The position numbers and the translations under genes are program-made. This document shows, piece after piece, positions 33,471-45,359 of a DNA stretch of 64,000 nucleotides (the stretch's first letter is position 1; each line of letters begins with the position of its first letter). Source of the DNA: Maea johnstoni (taxonomy: Eukaryota > Annelida > Polychaeta > Spionida > Magelonidae); contig OZ012685.1 of NCBI GenBank assembly GCA_963942565.1, forward strand, positions 21,291,175 to 21,355,174, given 5' to 3'. The notes under the pieces are model-generated. The model was not told the DNA's origin and did no database searches. It saw only the letters and a list, made by a program, of their open reading frames with translations.

Positions 33471-33678
33471 TTAACCCTTTCAATGCTAAGGCTAGTTTCA
33501 TCCAGGATGCAAATTTTTTCGAAAAACCACCTAAACACTGTCATGTTGGTATTCATTGGATAGCTCTCGTTAAGCACTCTCAGATGAGTACCCACTTGCC
33601 AGGGTTTCGGTCATTCTTTAGGTTTTTTGCATCATTTTGTATTGGTCAGATTTGTCACCTGAGCATCGTAAGGGTTAA
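33471..33678 (+). mobile_element. TTAA-type MITE, family A, complete
   Basis: 208 bp bounded by TTAA. Left CCCTTTCAATGCTAAGGCTA, right GAGCATCGTAAGGG. It adjoins the island on its right. Confidence 0.88.
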
Positions 33679-33679
33679 T

Positions 33680-34110
33680 CATCACCTGGGCTGCCTCACC
33701 TGAAGGTAATTACCTGTTGATTGATTTCATCATGTGGAAGAGGACAGCTTAATGATAGGCCTGCATGTCCCGGCTGCCCACCTCTCTCTGGGGAAACAAG
33801 AGGCCCCTCTATTCGCCACTCTTGTCGAGGCCAGCGCGACCTTTAGCGGAATATGACAGGAAATATGTCTGCTTTTGACGGGCTCGGAACATATTGTGCT
33901 TCGTCGCGGGACAGCTTTCTCCCCTCCTGTCAAACTTCAAAGTCATTATCAACACGTCAAAACTCCCACAGAAAGGTGCTTGATAGCACAACAACTAAAA
34001 CTCTGCAGTGAATGCTTTCTCAGCTCTTGTGGAGGTTCAAGTCGTCATTGAGTTGGGCACTGCACCTTTTAAGGGAGAAAAAAGCTTGATTTGAAGCACC
34101 TGCACATGCA
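33680..34110. other. Complex island with AGGTAATTACCT palindrome
   Basis: A perfect 12-bp palindrome at 33704-33715 overlaps TAATTA and two CAGGTA-type motifs; CACCTG lies at 33684 and 33697. Unique CpG-containing sequence to about 34050. Candidate regulatory DNA. Confidence 0.38.
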
Positions 34111-34723
34111 AATGGTTCTTCAGTGACAATTCTCCACTACTGTCACTAAACACTTTAATGTTCAAATGAAAAACACTTTGCAGGAATATTTACTGAAAAT
34201 GATGCCTTCATCGAAACAAATCTTCTCTAAAGTTCATTATCTGTACCTTTGTCTTCTTTCTTTCTCTTCTTTCCAGTTTATTTTTATCATAGTCTTATGG
34301 CCCCAGATATGTACTGTATCTTAAATGCACTTTCTGTTTCCTGAATCCAATATTTGTATCTTAATAATATGGTAACTTTAACTCAAATGCTGTTAATGTA
34401 TTTTAGATTCTGTATCTGTATCTTGGATCCTATATCTGTATCTCAGATCCATATGTGTATCTTAGATCCTTTTTCTGAGGCTTACCTACCTTTATCTTAA
34501 ACCCTGTAGCATTGCCTTTAACTTATTATCTTTATCTTAGATCTGGTATATGTATCTTAATAATGTCAGTTTCTACCTTAGTTTTTGTTATGTATCTCAA
34601 TCAAGTAACTTCTCCAACATGTGCAACAGTATTCCCATAGATCGTATAAGGTTAAGGCAGCTCTAACACCCCCCTCCCCTAACCCCCAACTTTTAAATGA
34701 ACTATCTCCCCTAATACTCTCAA
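34111..34723. other. AT-rich spacer with degenerate short repeat
   Basis: From about 34300 to 34580 the word GTATCTTAGATCC recurs loosely every 20-30 bp. No gene seen. Confidence 0.5.
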
Positions 34724-34937
34724 ATCATGTACTATGCTGCTGGTGGATAATTGTGGCACTATAAAATGACACAAAAAAGAAGAAAAATGACTGAAACCCT
34801 GGCAAATGGGTAGTCATCTGAGAGTACTCAGTAAGAGCTATCCAATGAATACCAACATGACAGGGTTTAGGTGTTTTTCTAAAATCTTTGTGACCTTGTG
34901 CCTTGGATGAAAGTAGCCTCAGCACTGTAAGTGTTAA
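34724..34937 (-). mobile_element. TTAA-type MITE, family A
   Basis: Reverse copy with a decayed left end (TGTACTATGCTGCTGGTGGA) and a right end GCCTCAGCACTGTAAGTGTTAA. Confidence 0.82.
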
Positions 34938-34944
34938 GATGTTG

Positions 34945-35305
34945 CTATGGTTATGAAGGGCTGAGATGTGTTTACCTTGACCCTGGCCGGTATTACCATA
35001 GATCATACAAGGTTGTGTCGGCCTGCTCGCCATTTAGCGGAATCTTGCCGTTAGGGGGGATTAGGACCAGCTGCAGACATCACCTGTGGCTTGTTGTACG
35101 CACCTGTAGCGCGTTAGGTGACGATTGCCGCTAAGTGAATTATGTTTCCGGTGCGTCGATTTAGCATATTCGTGTTATGGGGGGAAAATGCTCCATAATC
35201 TTGATGGCATACGCATCATTTGCATTGCAATGTCTAATTATGAAGGTCTGTGTCCAAAGAGACATCCAATCAGTGATCAGCAGGGTTTTTTTGGCCGGGA
35301 TATTT
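34945..35305. other. GC-richer complex island
   Basis: Unique CpG-containing sequence with GTACGCACCTGTAGCGCG near 35095 and an octamer-like ATTTGCAT at 35218. No exon signals. Confidence 0.36.
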
Positions 35306-35515
35306 AACCCTTATAATGCTAAGACTACTTTCTTCCAAACAAAAGGATGAAAAGATTTTTACTGCCTACAAGGTCAGACCTTGATTAATCCATGTATACC
35401 ATGAGATCTCAAAGAAAAGTGTCTTGGATCTATAATACTTATGAAGAACTTATGAATTATATGTGCAAACAACAGTTGCCAAGAAGATCTCCTAGTATAA
35501 ACGGGTTTATTGTGA
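35306..35515 (+). mobile_element. Chimeric TTAA-type MITE: A left end joined to B right end
   Basis: Starts TTAACCCTTATAATGCTAAG like A (to about 35365) but ends like B (GTCTTGGATCTATAATACTT, CCAAGAAGATCTCCTAGTAT, AAACGGGTTTA). The middle is unlike either. Confidence 0.5.
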
Positions 35516-36020
35516 AGTATTGGTGATTTATGAATAATGATATATATGAATGTTGCTTGTTCAACAAAATCTGCTTTACCAAACAGCCCCACAATGTGTA
35601 CACATAGTTCTCCCTTTGTAAACAAATTCTCTGAGTGCTGTGTGTTTGTGTGCAACCTTTAAAACTCCTAGCCTGTAGAGAACTGTGTATAGGTTAATGC
35701 ATAGGGCAAGTGTTAGTACCAAATACCACAAAACTGCACAAATATCAACAAGCGTGTTGTGTAGTTCTGTATGTAGTGCCTGTGGCTGTAGCTATAGGTC
35801 TCTCTCATCTCTCTCTCTCGCTCTCTGTCCCGTTCGCAGCTTTCGGTGTCGTCGGTCTGGGATCATTTCTCCCAGCACCCTAGAATGAACGCTTGCTTCA
35901 TCTCCTTAAGCTAATAAAAGTCAGCCCTGAAATATTAGCTGTCATAGATGGGAAAACAAAATATACTGTTCCTCCTCTACCCCCCTTCCTTCTTCCCTCT
36001 CATTTGTTCCTCTTGGTACT
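35516..36020. other. Unique spacer with CT-rich patch
   Basis: CT tracts at 35800-35826; no gene seen. Confidence 0.4.
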
Positions 36021-36024
36021 GCAG

Positions 36025-36025
<1 letters not shown>

Positions 36026-36116
<91 letters not shown>

Positions 36117-36169
36117 CTCTCTCTCTCCTCCTCTCTCTCTCTCCTCTCTCTCTCTGCTCTCTCTCACCT

Positions 36170-36203
<34 letters not shown>

Positions 36204-36209
36204 CCTCAA
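36026..36209. repeat. (CT)n microsatellite
   Basis: About 180 bp of CT, pure at the left and interrupted by CCTC on the right. Ser/Leu frames are artefacts. Confidence 0.98.
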
Positions 36210-36940
36210 TATCTCATGAAAGTCTGCCCACTTGTTTTTTCTCTTTTTCTCATGTTTTTCTCCTACATTACCTCTTGTATAATCTTTGTTTCTTCTTCTT
36301 TTTCTCCTTCTTCCTCTTCCCCTCCTCCCCCTTTAGTATGTTTGTGTTTGTACGACACCACCATGGCTTTTATGATTAGTGTCTGAATAAGACTAATGAC
36401 ATGTGCGTCAGCTGAAAATTCCTTGGCTGAGTTGGGCAGTTGTCCTGGCCTGGGTATGAATCCAACATCCTGTTATTGCAGTACCAGGAGGAACCTTTTC
36501 ATTTTCAAACTAATTGAACTGTATAGTAGTCAAGGATATATATTACACCTTTGACTAATCTATTTCATGACTTATTTGTTTAAGTGCATTTTTTTCTGCA
36601 TATTTCCATTTCAGATACACATAAAGATTCAATTTTAGCTAGCAACGATTAGTTTCGTAATGAGGTATTCAGTTTTGATAGACTTGTAAATTTTTTGTTA
36701 TATATCTATAAATGAATGTGGGCAGATTAAAAGGAATGAAAATAGCATTCATCTTAGATTTTTCCATAGATTTTCTAATGGAAAAAGAAGAAAATAATTG
36801 CTGGTAATGTAGAGATGTGGCTCAATATATGGAAACAAAACAAATTTCAAAAAGCTTTGGTTAACCCCATAATTGCAACACCTCAGGAAGCTGTACACTA
36901 GCTTCCATAAGTTCAGCAATTTAACTTTACATACTATATT
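36210..36940. other. AT-rich spacer
   Basis: Pyrimidine-rich to 36335, then unique AT-rich DNA. GGGTATGAATCC near 36453 looks like a pol III B box, but no A box is placed for it. Confidence 0.4.
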
Positions 36941-37118
<178 letters not shown>

Positions 37119-37189
37119 TGTCAATGGATAAATCTTTTTTAGTGTTGTATGTGTACGTTTTATGTAGTGAGTGTAGAGGCTGATATTGT

Positions 37190-37620
37190 GATAAGTGAAC
37201 ACCCCGCACACACTGAATATCTCACAGCCCAGTCAGGAATCCAGATTTATCATGCGTGCTCGCCAGAAAAACCCATCTTCCCTGTTAAATTGGAATTTTC
37301 AGTGTAGTTTGCGAATAAAGGAATGGCCTGTGGGCCGCTGGGCGCAGGTTTATCATTGTAGACGAGGGGAAGTGACCCAGAGCCGCGCCTACCGTACGAG
37401 AGAAATAGGGGCCCATGGGTAATTTTTCAGCCTCCCGCCCCATATCAGATGGCCAGATAACTGTGTGAATACTAATTTGCAAAAAAAACAGCAACCGACG
37501 GGGCTGGGGCCGCAGACAATTCAATGAATCCCACTTTCCCGTTCCCCTCCGTCGGCACATGGGGTAATTACTTGTTTAGCCAGGCGGGAAGAAAGATAAC
37601 TATGGATGGAATGGCATTTT
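37190..37620. other. GC-richer complex island
   Basis: Unique CpG-containing sequence between microsatellite and minisatellite. No exon signals recognised. Confidence 0.36.
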
Positions 37621-37689
37621 CCAAAAACAGATTGAAATTTACTTAGTGTAATTTGTCAGACTCCTTATGAGACATGCTACGCATACCTA

Positions 37690-38410
37690 TCTTCTCTATA
37701 AAGTTGCGGGCAACTTTTCCTGCACGTAGATCGCAGTCTCTATCCTATAGGTTCAAATTGAGAACCAAATGCATTAATCATTAATATTGATGAGACAGTG
37801 AAATAGTTTAGGAGAATAACTCTTACCATCTTTATAAACTTGCAGCCAACTTTTCCCGCACGTAGATCCGAGTCTCTATCCTATAGGTTCAAGTTGAGAA
37901 CCAAATGCATTAATCATTAATATTGATGAGACAGTGAAATAGTTTTAGGAGATTAACTATTACCATCTTTATAAACTTGCAGCCAACTTTTCCCTGACGT
38001 AGATCCGAGTCTCTATCCTATAGGTTCAAATTGAGAACCAAATGCATTAATCATTAATATTGATGAGACAGTGAAATAGTTTAGGAGAATAACTCTTGCC
38101 ATCTTTATAAACTTGCAGCCAACTTTTCCCTCACGTAGATTCGAGTCTCTATCCTATAGGTTCAAATTGAGAACCAAATGCATTAATAATTAATATTGAT
38201 GAGACAGTGAAATAGTTTAGGAGAATAACTCTTACCATCTTTATAAACTTGCAGCCAACTTTTTCCTCACGTAGATCACAGTCTCTATCCTATAGGTTCA
38301 AATTGAGGACCAATGCATCAATCATTAATATTGATGGGGTAGTGAAATAGTTTAGGAGAAGAGTCTTACCATCTTTATAAACTTCCAGCCAACGATATTG
38401 ACAAGACTGC
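37690..38410. repeat. Minisatellite, 136-137-bp unit, about 5 copies
   Basis: CAGTCTCTATCCTATAGGTT-like words recur at 37737, 37873, 38010, 38146 and 38282, with ACCATCTTTATAAACTTGCA, CCAACTTTTCC.GCACGTAGA, and AACCAAATGCATTAATCATT in each unit. The CATTAATCATTAATATTGAT segment is AT-rich and homeodomain-like. Confidence 0.94.
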
Positions 38411-39240
38411 AATTTTTTTGAGAGAACCAAGCATCTTTATAAACTTACAGTCAGGCTATCCTTCCTGAATGCAAATCTGAATATGATTTTGGTTCACAAA
38501 TGGCGAAGTGAATTTTTTTATAAAAATATATGAAGTTGTTTATTAGTTTGTATGTGACAAATGCCCAGCAATCTAGCCATTCATTCTACTAAGTCCATTT
38601 AAACCCATTTGTGTTCCATTTTCACAATACAAATAGTTTGTTTTATCAACAACCCATTTCGGCAGTCATTTTCTCAAATTCTCATTATTGGAAGAGGTTG
38701 TATTTTTATTTCTTACAATTGATCCCACTACAAATGAACCAGTATATGAAAAGCCAATTACGACCAGCGTAATGGGCTTACTCCATTATATGGTAATTAG
38801 GATGATCAGGATATTGATTCATAAAACTTTAGGGTGCTTGCGATGTGCAGAGAGTGTAGACTTAATAACCTTATGTGACCAAGCCAAATGAGCGGAGTAA
38901 CGAAGTTGACCGATCTTGTTGCTTTTCTATCTCTTATTGATGAACTTTTCCGCGGAAATAGCGCCATTCATCGCCCACCGCGGACCCCCTAAATCAAACA
39001 CGCGTCAGTTTCTAATTAGTTAGAAAGCTTGCGAGGCCACTTGCATTGTAATAAGGGTGCGATAAAACTTCCCCGCGTGCTAATTCTATGCATTGGGTGG
39101 CTGATGAAAGTTCGCGCAATGTGAAGTGAAAATGGTGAGATTATCGTTACATTGTTCCCTCTGTGGCCTACAGATGGGAGGCCTTGTCAAGTCAAATGCT
39201 AATTAATAAAGCCAATAAACGACCGGGCTTAGTCATGGCG
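38411..39240. other. Spacer and GC-richer island (38750-39240)
   Basis: 38411-38750 is AT-rich. 38750-39240 is unique and CpG-containing (CCGCGGAAATAGCGCCATTC region), with several AATTAG/CTAATT words. No gene supported. Confidence 0.36.
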
Positions 39241-39442
39241 TAGAAATGGGGGTGGGGGTGGGGGAAAGATTTGATCTATCTTAGGGTGAAAAATGTAGCA
39301 TTAATGCACAAGTTCATTATTAAATGATGAAATGTACTTCTATGCTGTTTTGTAAGTGTAAGAACACCATAGTTTGCTCATGTTTGAAAGCATAGTTTAG
39401 ACTGTTGGTATTGGTTTTAAAATTTATGTGATAAGTCACTAA

Positions 39443-39443
<1 letters not shown>

Positions 39444-39476
<33 letters not shown>

Positions 39477-39500
39477 GTAATAATTATAAAAATGATAATT

Positions 39501-39565
<65 letters not shown>

Positions 39566-39690
39566 AATAATAATAATTATAGAAATAATAGTATGGTTAT
39601 GATTAAATTGATATTACAACAAAAACATTAATAACAACAGCAAAAACAATAATAATCATAATTATAAAATGATAATAAAAATGATGAAAG
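39444..39690. repeat. Compound microsatellite (AAT)n(GAT)n
   Basis: AAT at 39444-39480, pure GAT at 39501-39562, then AAT/ACA-rich degenerate sequence. Confidence 0.95.
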
Positions 39691-39699
39691 TTCTAAAGA

Positions 39700-40244
39700 T
39701 AGATATTTTTTTTGAAATTAAGAAACTTAAGTTACTTTAGGAGTAATTTATGGGCACCGTTCTCAGAAGTACCATCCTCTCTACAGAGAGATATTCCGCT
39801 AAAAACAGTTGACCAATGAGTAAGGCGTAGTTAGTAGCCTCGCTGACCATGGATGTGTCTGTTTGGCTAGTTTAGTGGTAGTCTATTGACATTCCTGCCG
39901 CTGACGGCCCACAAGTCTGTGTCCGAAGTGTACTAAGACAATGATAAATGGGGCACTTGTGTGTGTAATTCATGTCTGTGTCTGATGCATACATAAAATA
40001 TATCATTATCCCTCTGTGAGCCATAGATTGTTTAGAAGATAGTTCCTTGACGGTTCTATCAGAAATTAACTCATCCCCGGAATATTATATGAATATCGGC
40101 AGTAATAGGTTAACCCCTCAGACACCGCGCGGGTCGATACTGCCACAGAGTTCAGAGAAATTCATTTCTAGTTCAGGGGCCACCTGGCTGACGGGGCCAG
40201 GGTCGCGGCGGCAAGGACAACAAGGCAGGGAAAGGGGGGCTGGC
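39700..40244. other. Complex unique sequence
   Basis: Moderately GC-rich in 39740-40230; no gene or element recognised. Confidence 0.33.
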
Positions 40245-40755
40245 ATTTAGAGGACTTTTTAGGTCTTTGTATGGGGGACTCTTTAAGGGATAGTTAGGAA
40301 CTTTTTAGGGCAACTGTGGCTGATAGGGACTTTGTTGGGGATGCTGTTTAAGGGGCTGATAAGGACTTTATTGGGGGACACTTTAAGGGACAACTAGGGA
40401 CTTTGTTGGGGAATATATAAGGTACTGATAGGGAATTTATTGGGGAACTTCGTTAAGGACTTTTTGGGAAGTTTGGGGGGACTATAAGGGGCTGATAGGG
40501 ACCTTGTTGGGGAACTTTGTTAAGGACTTTTTGGGAAGTTTGGGTGGACTATAAGGGGCTGATAAGGACTTAGTTGGGGAACTTCGTTAGGGACTTTTTG
40601 GGAAGTTTGGGGGGACTATAAGGGGCTGATAGGGACTTTTTGGAGAGACACCATTGACTGAGTAAAGGACTTCTAGGTGTGTTGGGGGCTCTGTCAGGGA
40701 TTTCTAGGGACTTTCTTAAGGGACTCTGTAAGGGATTGAGAGGGAATAGGTCTGC
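40245..40755. repeat. Degenerate minisatellite, 67-bp core unit
   Basis: GGGAAGTTTGGGGGGACTAT, AAGGGGCTGATAGGGACTTT and GTTGGGGAACTTCGTTAAGG recur at 67-bp spacing (40486, 40553, 40620), with looser GGGACTTT repeats around. Confidence 0.88.
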
Positions 40756-40844
40756 ATAATGTGTAAACTATTTGAGAGTAGACTTCAATTATCATAGGTG
40801 ATTGTTTTATTTCATTTATGCTTCAATTTCCTTATTTCCTTAAT

Positions 40845-41129
40845 GCTGAAGTTATTCTTTTAAGCATCATAGCATCCAGATGACAATTTCTGGGCTTACC
40901 CTGCGATTGAATAGATTAGCCCATTCATATCTGGATGGTCTGACATACATGGTCTGACATGGAAATATCTTGTTAACAAAGCACTACTTTTTGCAAATTT
41001 TGACTGAAAGTTGTTCTTCCAGTTGGGTTTAACAATCCCTCTCCAAATATTTTTCGAAAGTAGATATATTGGATGAGTTTTGTCCAAAGTTGTCAGACCA
41101 TGTGTGCACGCTAGGTGCGTATTGGTTAA
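40845..41129 (-). mobile_element. B right-end fragment followed by family C MITE
   Basis: 40845-40915 has AGCATCCAGATGACAATTTC as in B. 40916-41129 matches C: left TTAGCCCATTCATATCTGGA, interior CCCTCTCCAAATATTTTTCG, right GTTGTCAGACCATGTGTGCA then GTATTGGTTAA. Confidence 0.68.
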
Positions 41130-41430
41130 TAATGGCCCAGGGCAGTCGAAAAGATAATTCAAGAATAACTCTCAAAAGCTTTATGTATATCTCCCAAATT
41201 GGATACTTCTAAATTAGATTAATGCGCGTGGCGGGTGTCTATGATTAAGCACAGGGTGAGCAATAACGCCGTGTTACAACGTGTACAAATTATCCCCGCG
41301 AGACGCCCGGCAAGAAACTCCCATCACGGGGGTAGGGCGGCCCGCGGGCGTGGCCAGGTGAAAAATTACCATGACTAACAGAGACAAGGTGAAAAATTAG
41401 TCCCCGAGACAATCTGTCTTGTGAATGAGT
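41130..41430. other. GC-richer complex island
   Basis: CpG-rich around 41220-41360; unique; no exon signals. Confidence 0.35.
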
Positions 41431-42060
41431 GTTCTAATTTTGATATGGTAATAAATACATCTGCGTGCCTCTTATTGTTTTTGGCAGAGGGATAGGATGA
41501 AATAGACATTTTTGATGTGGATTCTGTGGTTATTTTGCAATAAAAAATTGTATTTAATAAATCCTTCTTCACAGAAAACTTTTTTAAAAGCAGAAATAGT
41601 GTTTCCAGCAATTTTTAATGAAAAATCTTTTTCAAATTTCTCGATCCATCGAAGCTTGTAGCAGTCAAGAAGGCCTGACTATTTTTTGTTGAAATTATTT
41701 CAAGTTGAACTGAATTACTAATAGGAGCTGTTTGCAGGTCTTCTTTCAATGTGTTACAACAAATGGGACTAAGAAATTCACAATATGTGTTCACATATCA
41801 GAGTATTACAACAAATGGGACCCAGAGGTCTTTTACCAAAGTATTACAACTTAGGAACAGGGATATTGTGTTAACAATATGTGGTGTTTACATCTCAGAG
41901 ATCTTTTCTCAATACATTGATAACAAATGGATAACAAATGGAAAGTGTGATAACAAATGGAACTAGAAGTTGAGTTCACAATATGTATTTACATTTCAGA
42001 GGTCTTTTCCCAGAGTATTATAGAATTTGGAAATTGTGTTCCATAGGGATCAAGATATAT
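41431..42060. other. AT-rich spacer with loose repeats
   Basis: ACAACAAATGGGACYMAGA, TTCACAATATGTRTT and CATTTCAGAGGTCTTTT words recur irregularly at 41750-42010. Confidence 0.5.
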
Positions 42061-42064
42061 TCAG

Positions 42065-42490
42065 GTAAAGCATTTTTGTGTGATGACGGAGTCCGCGCAT
42101 GACCCTTACCTCTAAATGTGCACCCAGGAAGCCCGGGTCGTACTCTCAGAATCAGGAATCGCGCACAATCAGTTAGATCAAGTGGCAAAATTAATGATCT
42201 TGCCCACTTTTGCACGTGGCTATTTCCGATGATACATGAAGTGAGTGTATAGTCAATGGAATTATCCCCCTGGTGGGCATTTGTCTTGTCCCTCTAATTG
42301 CCATGTCAGCGACTCTCGGCCTCGGGCTTACACGGCCTTTGCCACCCAGCCCTGAGTTCTCGGCCTCCAACGCCGCTCCACCGCCTGCCTCCACCACCTC
42401 CTCCACCACCACCGCCCATGCTAGCCCAACCCAACGGCCGCAGGAGTAATAAATGTCTTTCTGATGTGTGTTCATTTGTCATCGTTTCAT
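42065..42490. other. GC-richer complex island with (CCA)n
   Basis: Unique CpG-containing sequence ending in a CCACC tract at 42380-42418. Confidence 0.36.
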
Positions 42491-42559
42491 TATAAAACTC
42501 CATCATGTTGCCTCGAATCAGGAAAATCCTGAGACTAAAGACCAAAATTGAACAGGTTA

Positions 42560-42730
42560 TTTTTGTGCACTAATGTTAGTGTTTCAGCGAGGTGATCTAT
42601 AAGGTGATTAATTTTGGAATATTTTTTCACCTGTAAAGTAGGATACTAATGTTAGTTTGTCATGGAGGTAATGTATTCGGTAATTAAATTTGAAATATTA
42701 TTTTCACCTGTAAAGCGTGATATTTGTGAA
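42560..42730. repeat. ~85-bp tandem duplication
   Basis: CACTAATGTTAGTGTTTCAG to TTTTCACCTGTAAAGTAGGA is repeated as TACTAATGTTAGTTTGTCAT to TTTTCACCTGTAAAGCGTGA. Confidence 0.75.
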
Positions 42731-43070
42731 CGATAATTACCACATTGAAGGCCCAGTAATTGTATTTCTTTTGTTGGTTGATATTTCCAATATAAATATC
42801 TGAAACTGTTGATGCTTGGAAAAGGCCTGTTCTTAATAGGAATCCAATACCCATCAACACTGCTCAGCTCATTTATTATGCTTGATTAATAGTTGACACA
42901 GTACTCTATTCTATAATCCATTATGCACCTGAGTAGCCATTGATCTTTCTATTGCAGGGATAATTAATGTATTACTACGTTTGATGAGGTATTATTGCTT
43001 ATAGTAGAATTCCAACTGCAATATTTGATTAACCTGTTACATGCCACATGGCTATGGGGCAGGCCCCTTG
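42731..43070. other. AT-rich unique spacer
   Basis: No gene or element recognised. Confidence 0.4.
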
Positions 43071-43077
43071 TTGATAG

Positions 43078-44085
43078 TGGTGGTGACAATAGTTTGTGGT
43101 GGTGGTTACGTTGTTGGTGGTTGTGATGGTGATGAGTTTGGTGATGGTGGTGGTTGTGATGGTGACGATTGTGGTGGTGGTTGTGATGGTGACGATTGTG
43201 GTGGTGGTGATGGTGGTTGTGATGGTGACGATTGTGGTGGTGGTTGTGATGGTGACGATTGTGGTGGTGGTTGTGATGGTGACGATTGTGGTGGTGGTTG
43301 TGATGGTGACGATTGTGGTGGTGGTGATGGTGGTTGTGATGGTGACAATTATGGTGGTGGTGGTTGTGATGGTGACGATTGTGGTGGTGGTGGTGGTAGT
43401 TGTAATGATGACAATTATGGTGGTGGTGGTTGTGATGGTGACGATTATGATGGTGGTGGTTGTGATGGTGACGATTATGATGGTGGTGGTTGTGATGGTG
43501 ACGATTGTGGTGGTGGTGGTGGTGGTTGTGATGGTGACGATTGTGGTGGTGGTGGTTGTGATGGTGACGATTGTGGTGGTGGTGGTGGTGGTTGTGATGG
43601 TGACGATTGTGGTGGTGGTGGTTGTGATGGTGACGATTGTGGTGGTGGTGATGGTGGTTGTGATGGTGACGATTGTGGTGGTGGTGGTGGTGGTTGTGAT
43701 GGTGACGATTGTGGTGGTGGTGGTGGTGGTGGTTGTGATGGTGACGATTGTGGTGGTGGTGGTGGTGGTGGTTGTGATGGTGACGATTATGGTGGTGGTG
43801 GTTGTGATGGTGACGATTATGGTGGTGGTGGTGGTGATGGTGACGATTATGGTGGTGGTGGTTGTGATGGTGACGATTGTGGTGGTGGTGGTGGTGGTTG
43901 TGATGGTGACGATTGTGGTGGTGGTGGTGGTGGTGGTGACGATTGTTGTGGTGTTGGTTGTGATGGTGACCATTATGGTGGTGATGGTGGTTGTGATGGT
44001 GAAGATTGGGATGGTGGTGGTAGTAATGACGATAGTGATGGTGATGATGATGGTGATAGTGGTGGTGGTGGTGGTGTTTCTGTTA
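43078..44085. repeat. GGT/GAT-based minisatellite, ~27-36-bp units
   Basis: About 1 kb of GGTTGTGATGGTGACGATTG-type units with variable GGT spacers. Because all units are multiples of 3, frames stay open on both strands (Gly/Asp/Cys, Val/Met, Thr/Ile). None has gene context. Confidence 0.96.
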
Positions 44086-44454
44086 TGGCTGCTGCCGCTG
44101 CCAGGCGAGGGATGAAATAGTGGCTTCAGATTGACCAGGGTTTGACCAGGGTAGGCGGCCGCGTGATGTGAGCTTTGATGGGTCATAACACAGCTTATAA
44201 ATCAACCGCACTTGAATGCCTCCTATGGCAGTGACTTGCCAATTGGATATGCTCAGGATTTCTGTGGATTTTTCATAACCCTCCGATGAATTCTCCTGTC
44301 TTTGGTGATTCTGGTCAGGTTTCTGCCTGGCATTTGGGCTAATATACTGCTTATATAAATAAATATGTCTGCCATATTTCACAGGCGGCAATTTGGGAAG
44401 GTTAGGGAGGATGTCTATTGCGTTGTTTGAATGAGAGGTTGTCAAGGCAGGTTC
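44086..44454. other. Complex unique sequence
   Basis: Some CpG near 44150; no gene seen. Confidence 0.35.
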
Positions 44455-44670
44455 TTAACCCTTAAGCTGCTGCTGGCTAATTTGGTCAATACAAAATAAT
44501 GTGAAAAAAAGCTGGAAAATGACTGGAACCCTGGCATATGGGTACTCATATGTTAGTACTCAATGAGAGCTTTCCAATGAATACCAGCATGACAGGATTT
44601 TGATGGTTTTCAAGATTTTATTGGGTTTGTGCGCCTAAGAGGAAAGAAGTCTCAACATCGAAAAGGTTAT
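44455..44670 (-). mobile_element. TTAA-type MITE, family A
   Basis: Left TTAACCCTTAAGCTGCTGCT, right GTCTCAACATCGAAAAGG then TTAT. Confidence 0.85.
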
Positions 44671-45165
44671 AACAACTGCTGGTTGAGGAAGGGCAGCTTC
44701 ATATAAAGAGATGTTGTGATCACTTAGTTTTATTTTTTGAGCTGGTGAAATTGCAGCTCACATCTAAATGAAATAGAGTGAATATTGGGCTCACATAGTC
44801 TTGTAATATAAGCATGTAAAGCATGAGTGGGAGTCACATGACCATTTCATAGCCAATGAACCAGTCCCTTAAAGCGAGGCTATGATTACGGTCACTTGGC
44901 AAAGACATGAGTTTTTCCTTATTCAATTTTTACCTGCTTGATTTTTCAAATCAATACAAAATATTCTTGATTTGATAAGATTGAAAAATCAAGATGATTA
45001 AGAAAATAGGTCTCCCTCAGTGAACAATTGGAGAAGATAATGGTGACTTTTTCCCTGTCATGCTCAATAAAGATGCATTTGGAGGAAGGTACATGTACCA
45101 TAGAGTATACATTAATTTTCACCTTCTTTCTTTCACATGTTATCAAAGGGTTTTTTCAAAGTATA
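44671..45165. other. AT-rich unique spacer
   Basis: No gene or element recognised. Confidence 0.4.
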
Positions 45166-45169
45166 TTTG

Positions 45170-45314
45170 AGTGAAAATTTTTGATCAGATTTTACCAACA
45201 AAATTTTTTTTTTCAAATTACTTTATAATTCAACGACAAAATTGATTAAGTTATTGTCAAAAGTATCATAGAGCCAGACACTTGAAAAGGAGATCTCCTG
45301 GCATATAAGGGTTA
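45170..45314 (+). mobile_element. Family B MITE, right-part fragment
   Basis: TTATTGTCAAAAGTATCATA, GAGCCAGACACTTG, and AAGGAGATCTCCTGGCATAT then AAGGGTTAA. The left half is decayed or absent. Confidence 0.65.
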
Positions 45315-45359
45315 ATGTAATCAAGTTAACATATTCACATCCCCCATCCCATTCAGTAT

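Noticed and set aside
36000-36379. 108- to 143-codon Ser/Leu frames
   Set aside because: Translations of a CT microsatellite and flanking pyrimidine-rich DNA.
43029-44186. 385-codon minus-strand and 359-codon plus-strand open frames
   Set aside because: They are translations of the GGT/GAT minisatellite, with very low-complexity Thr/Ile or Gly/Asp products, no splice or start context, and openness on both strands.
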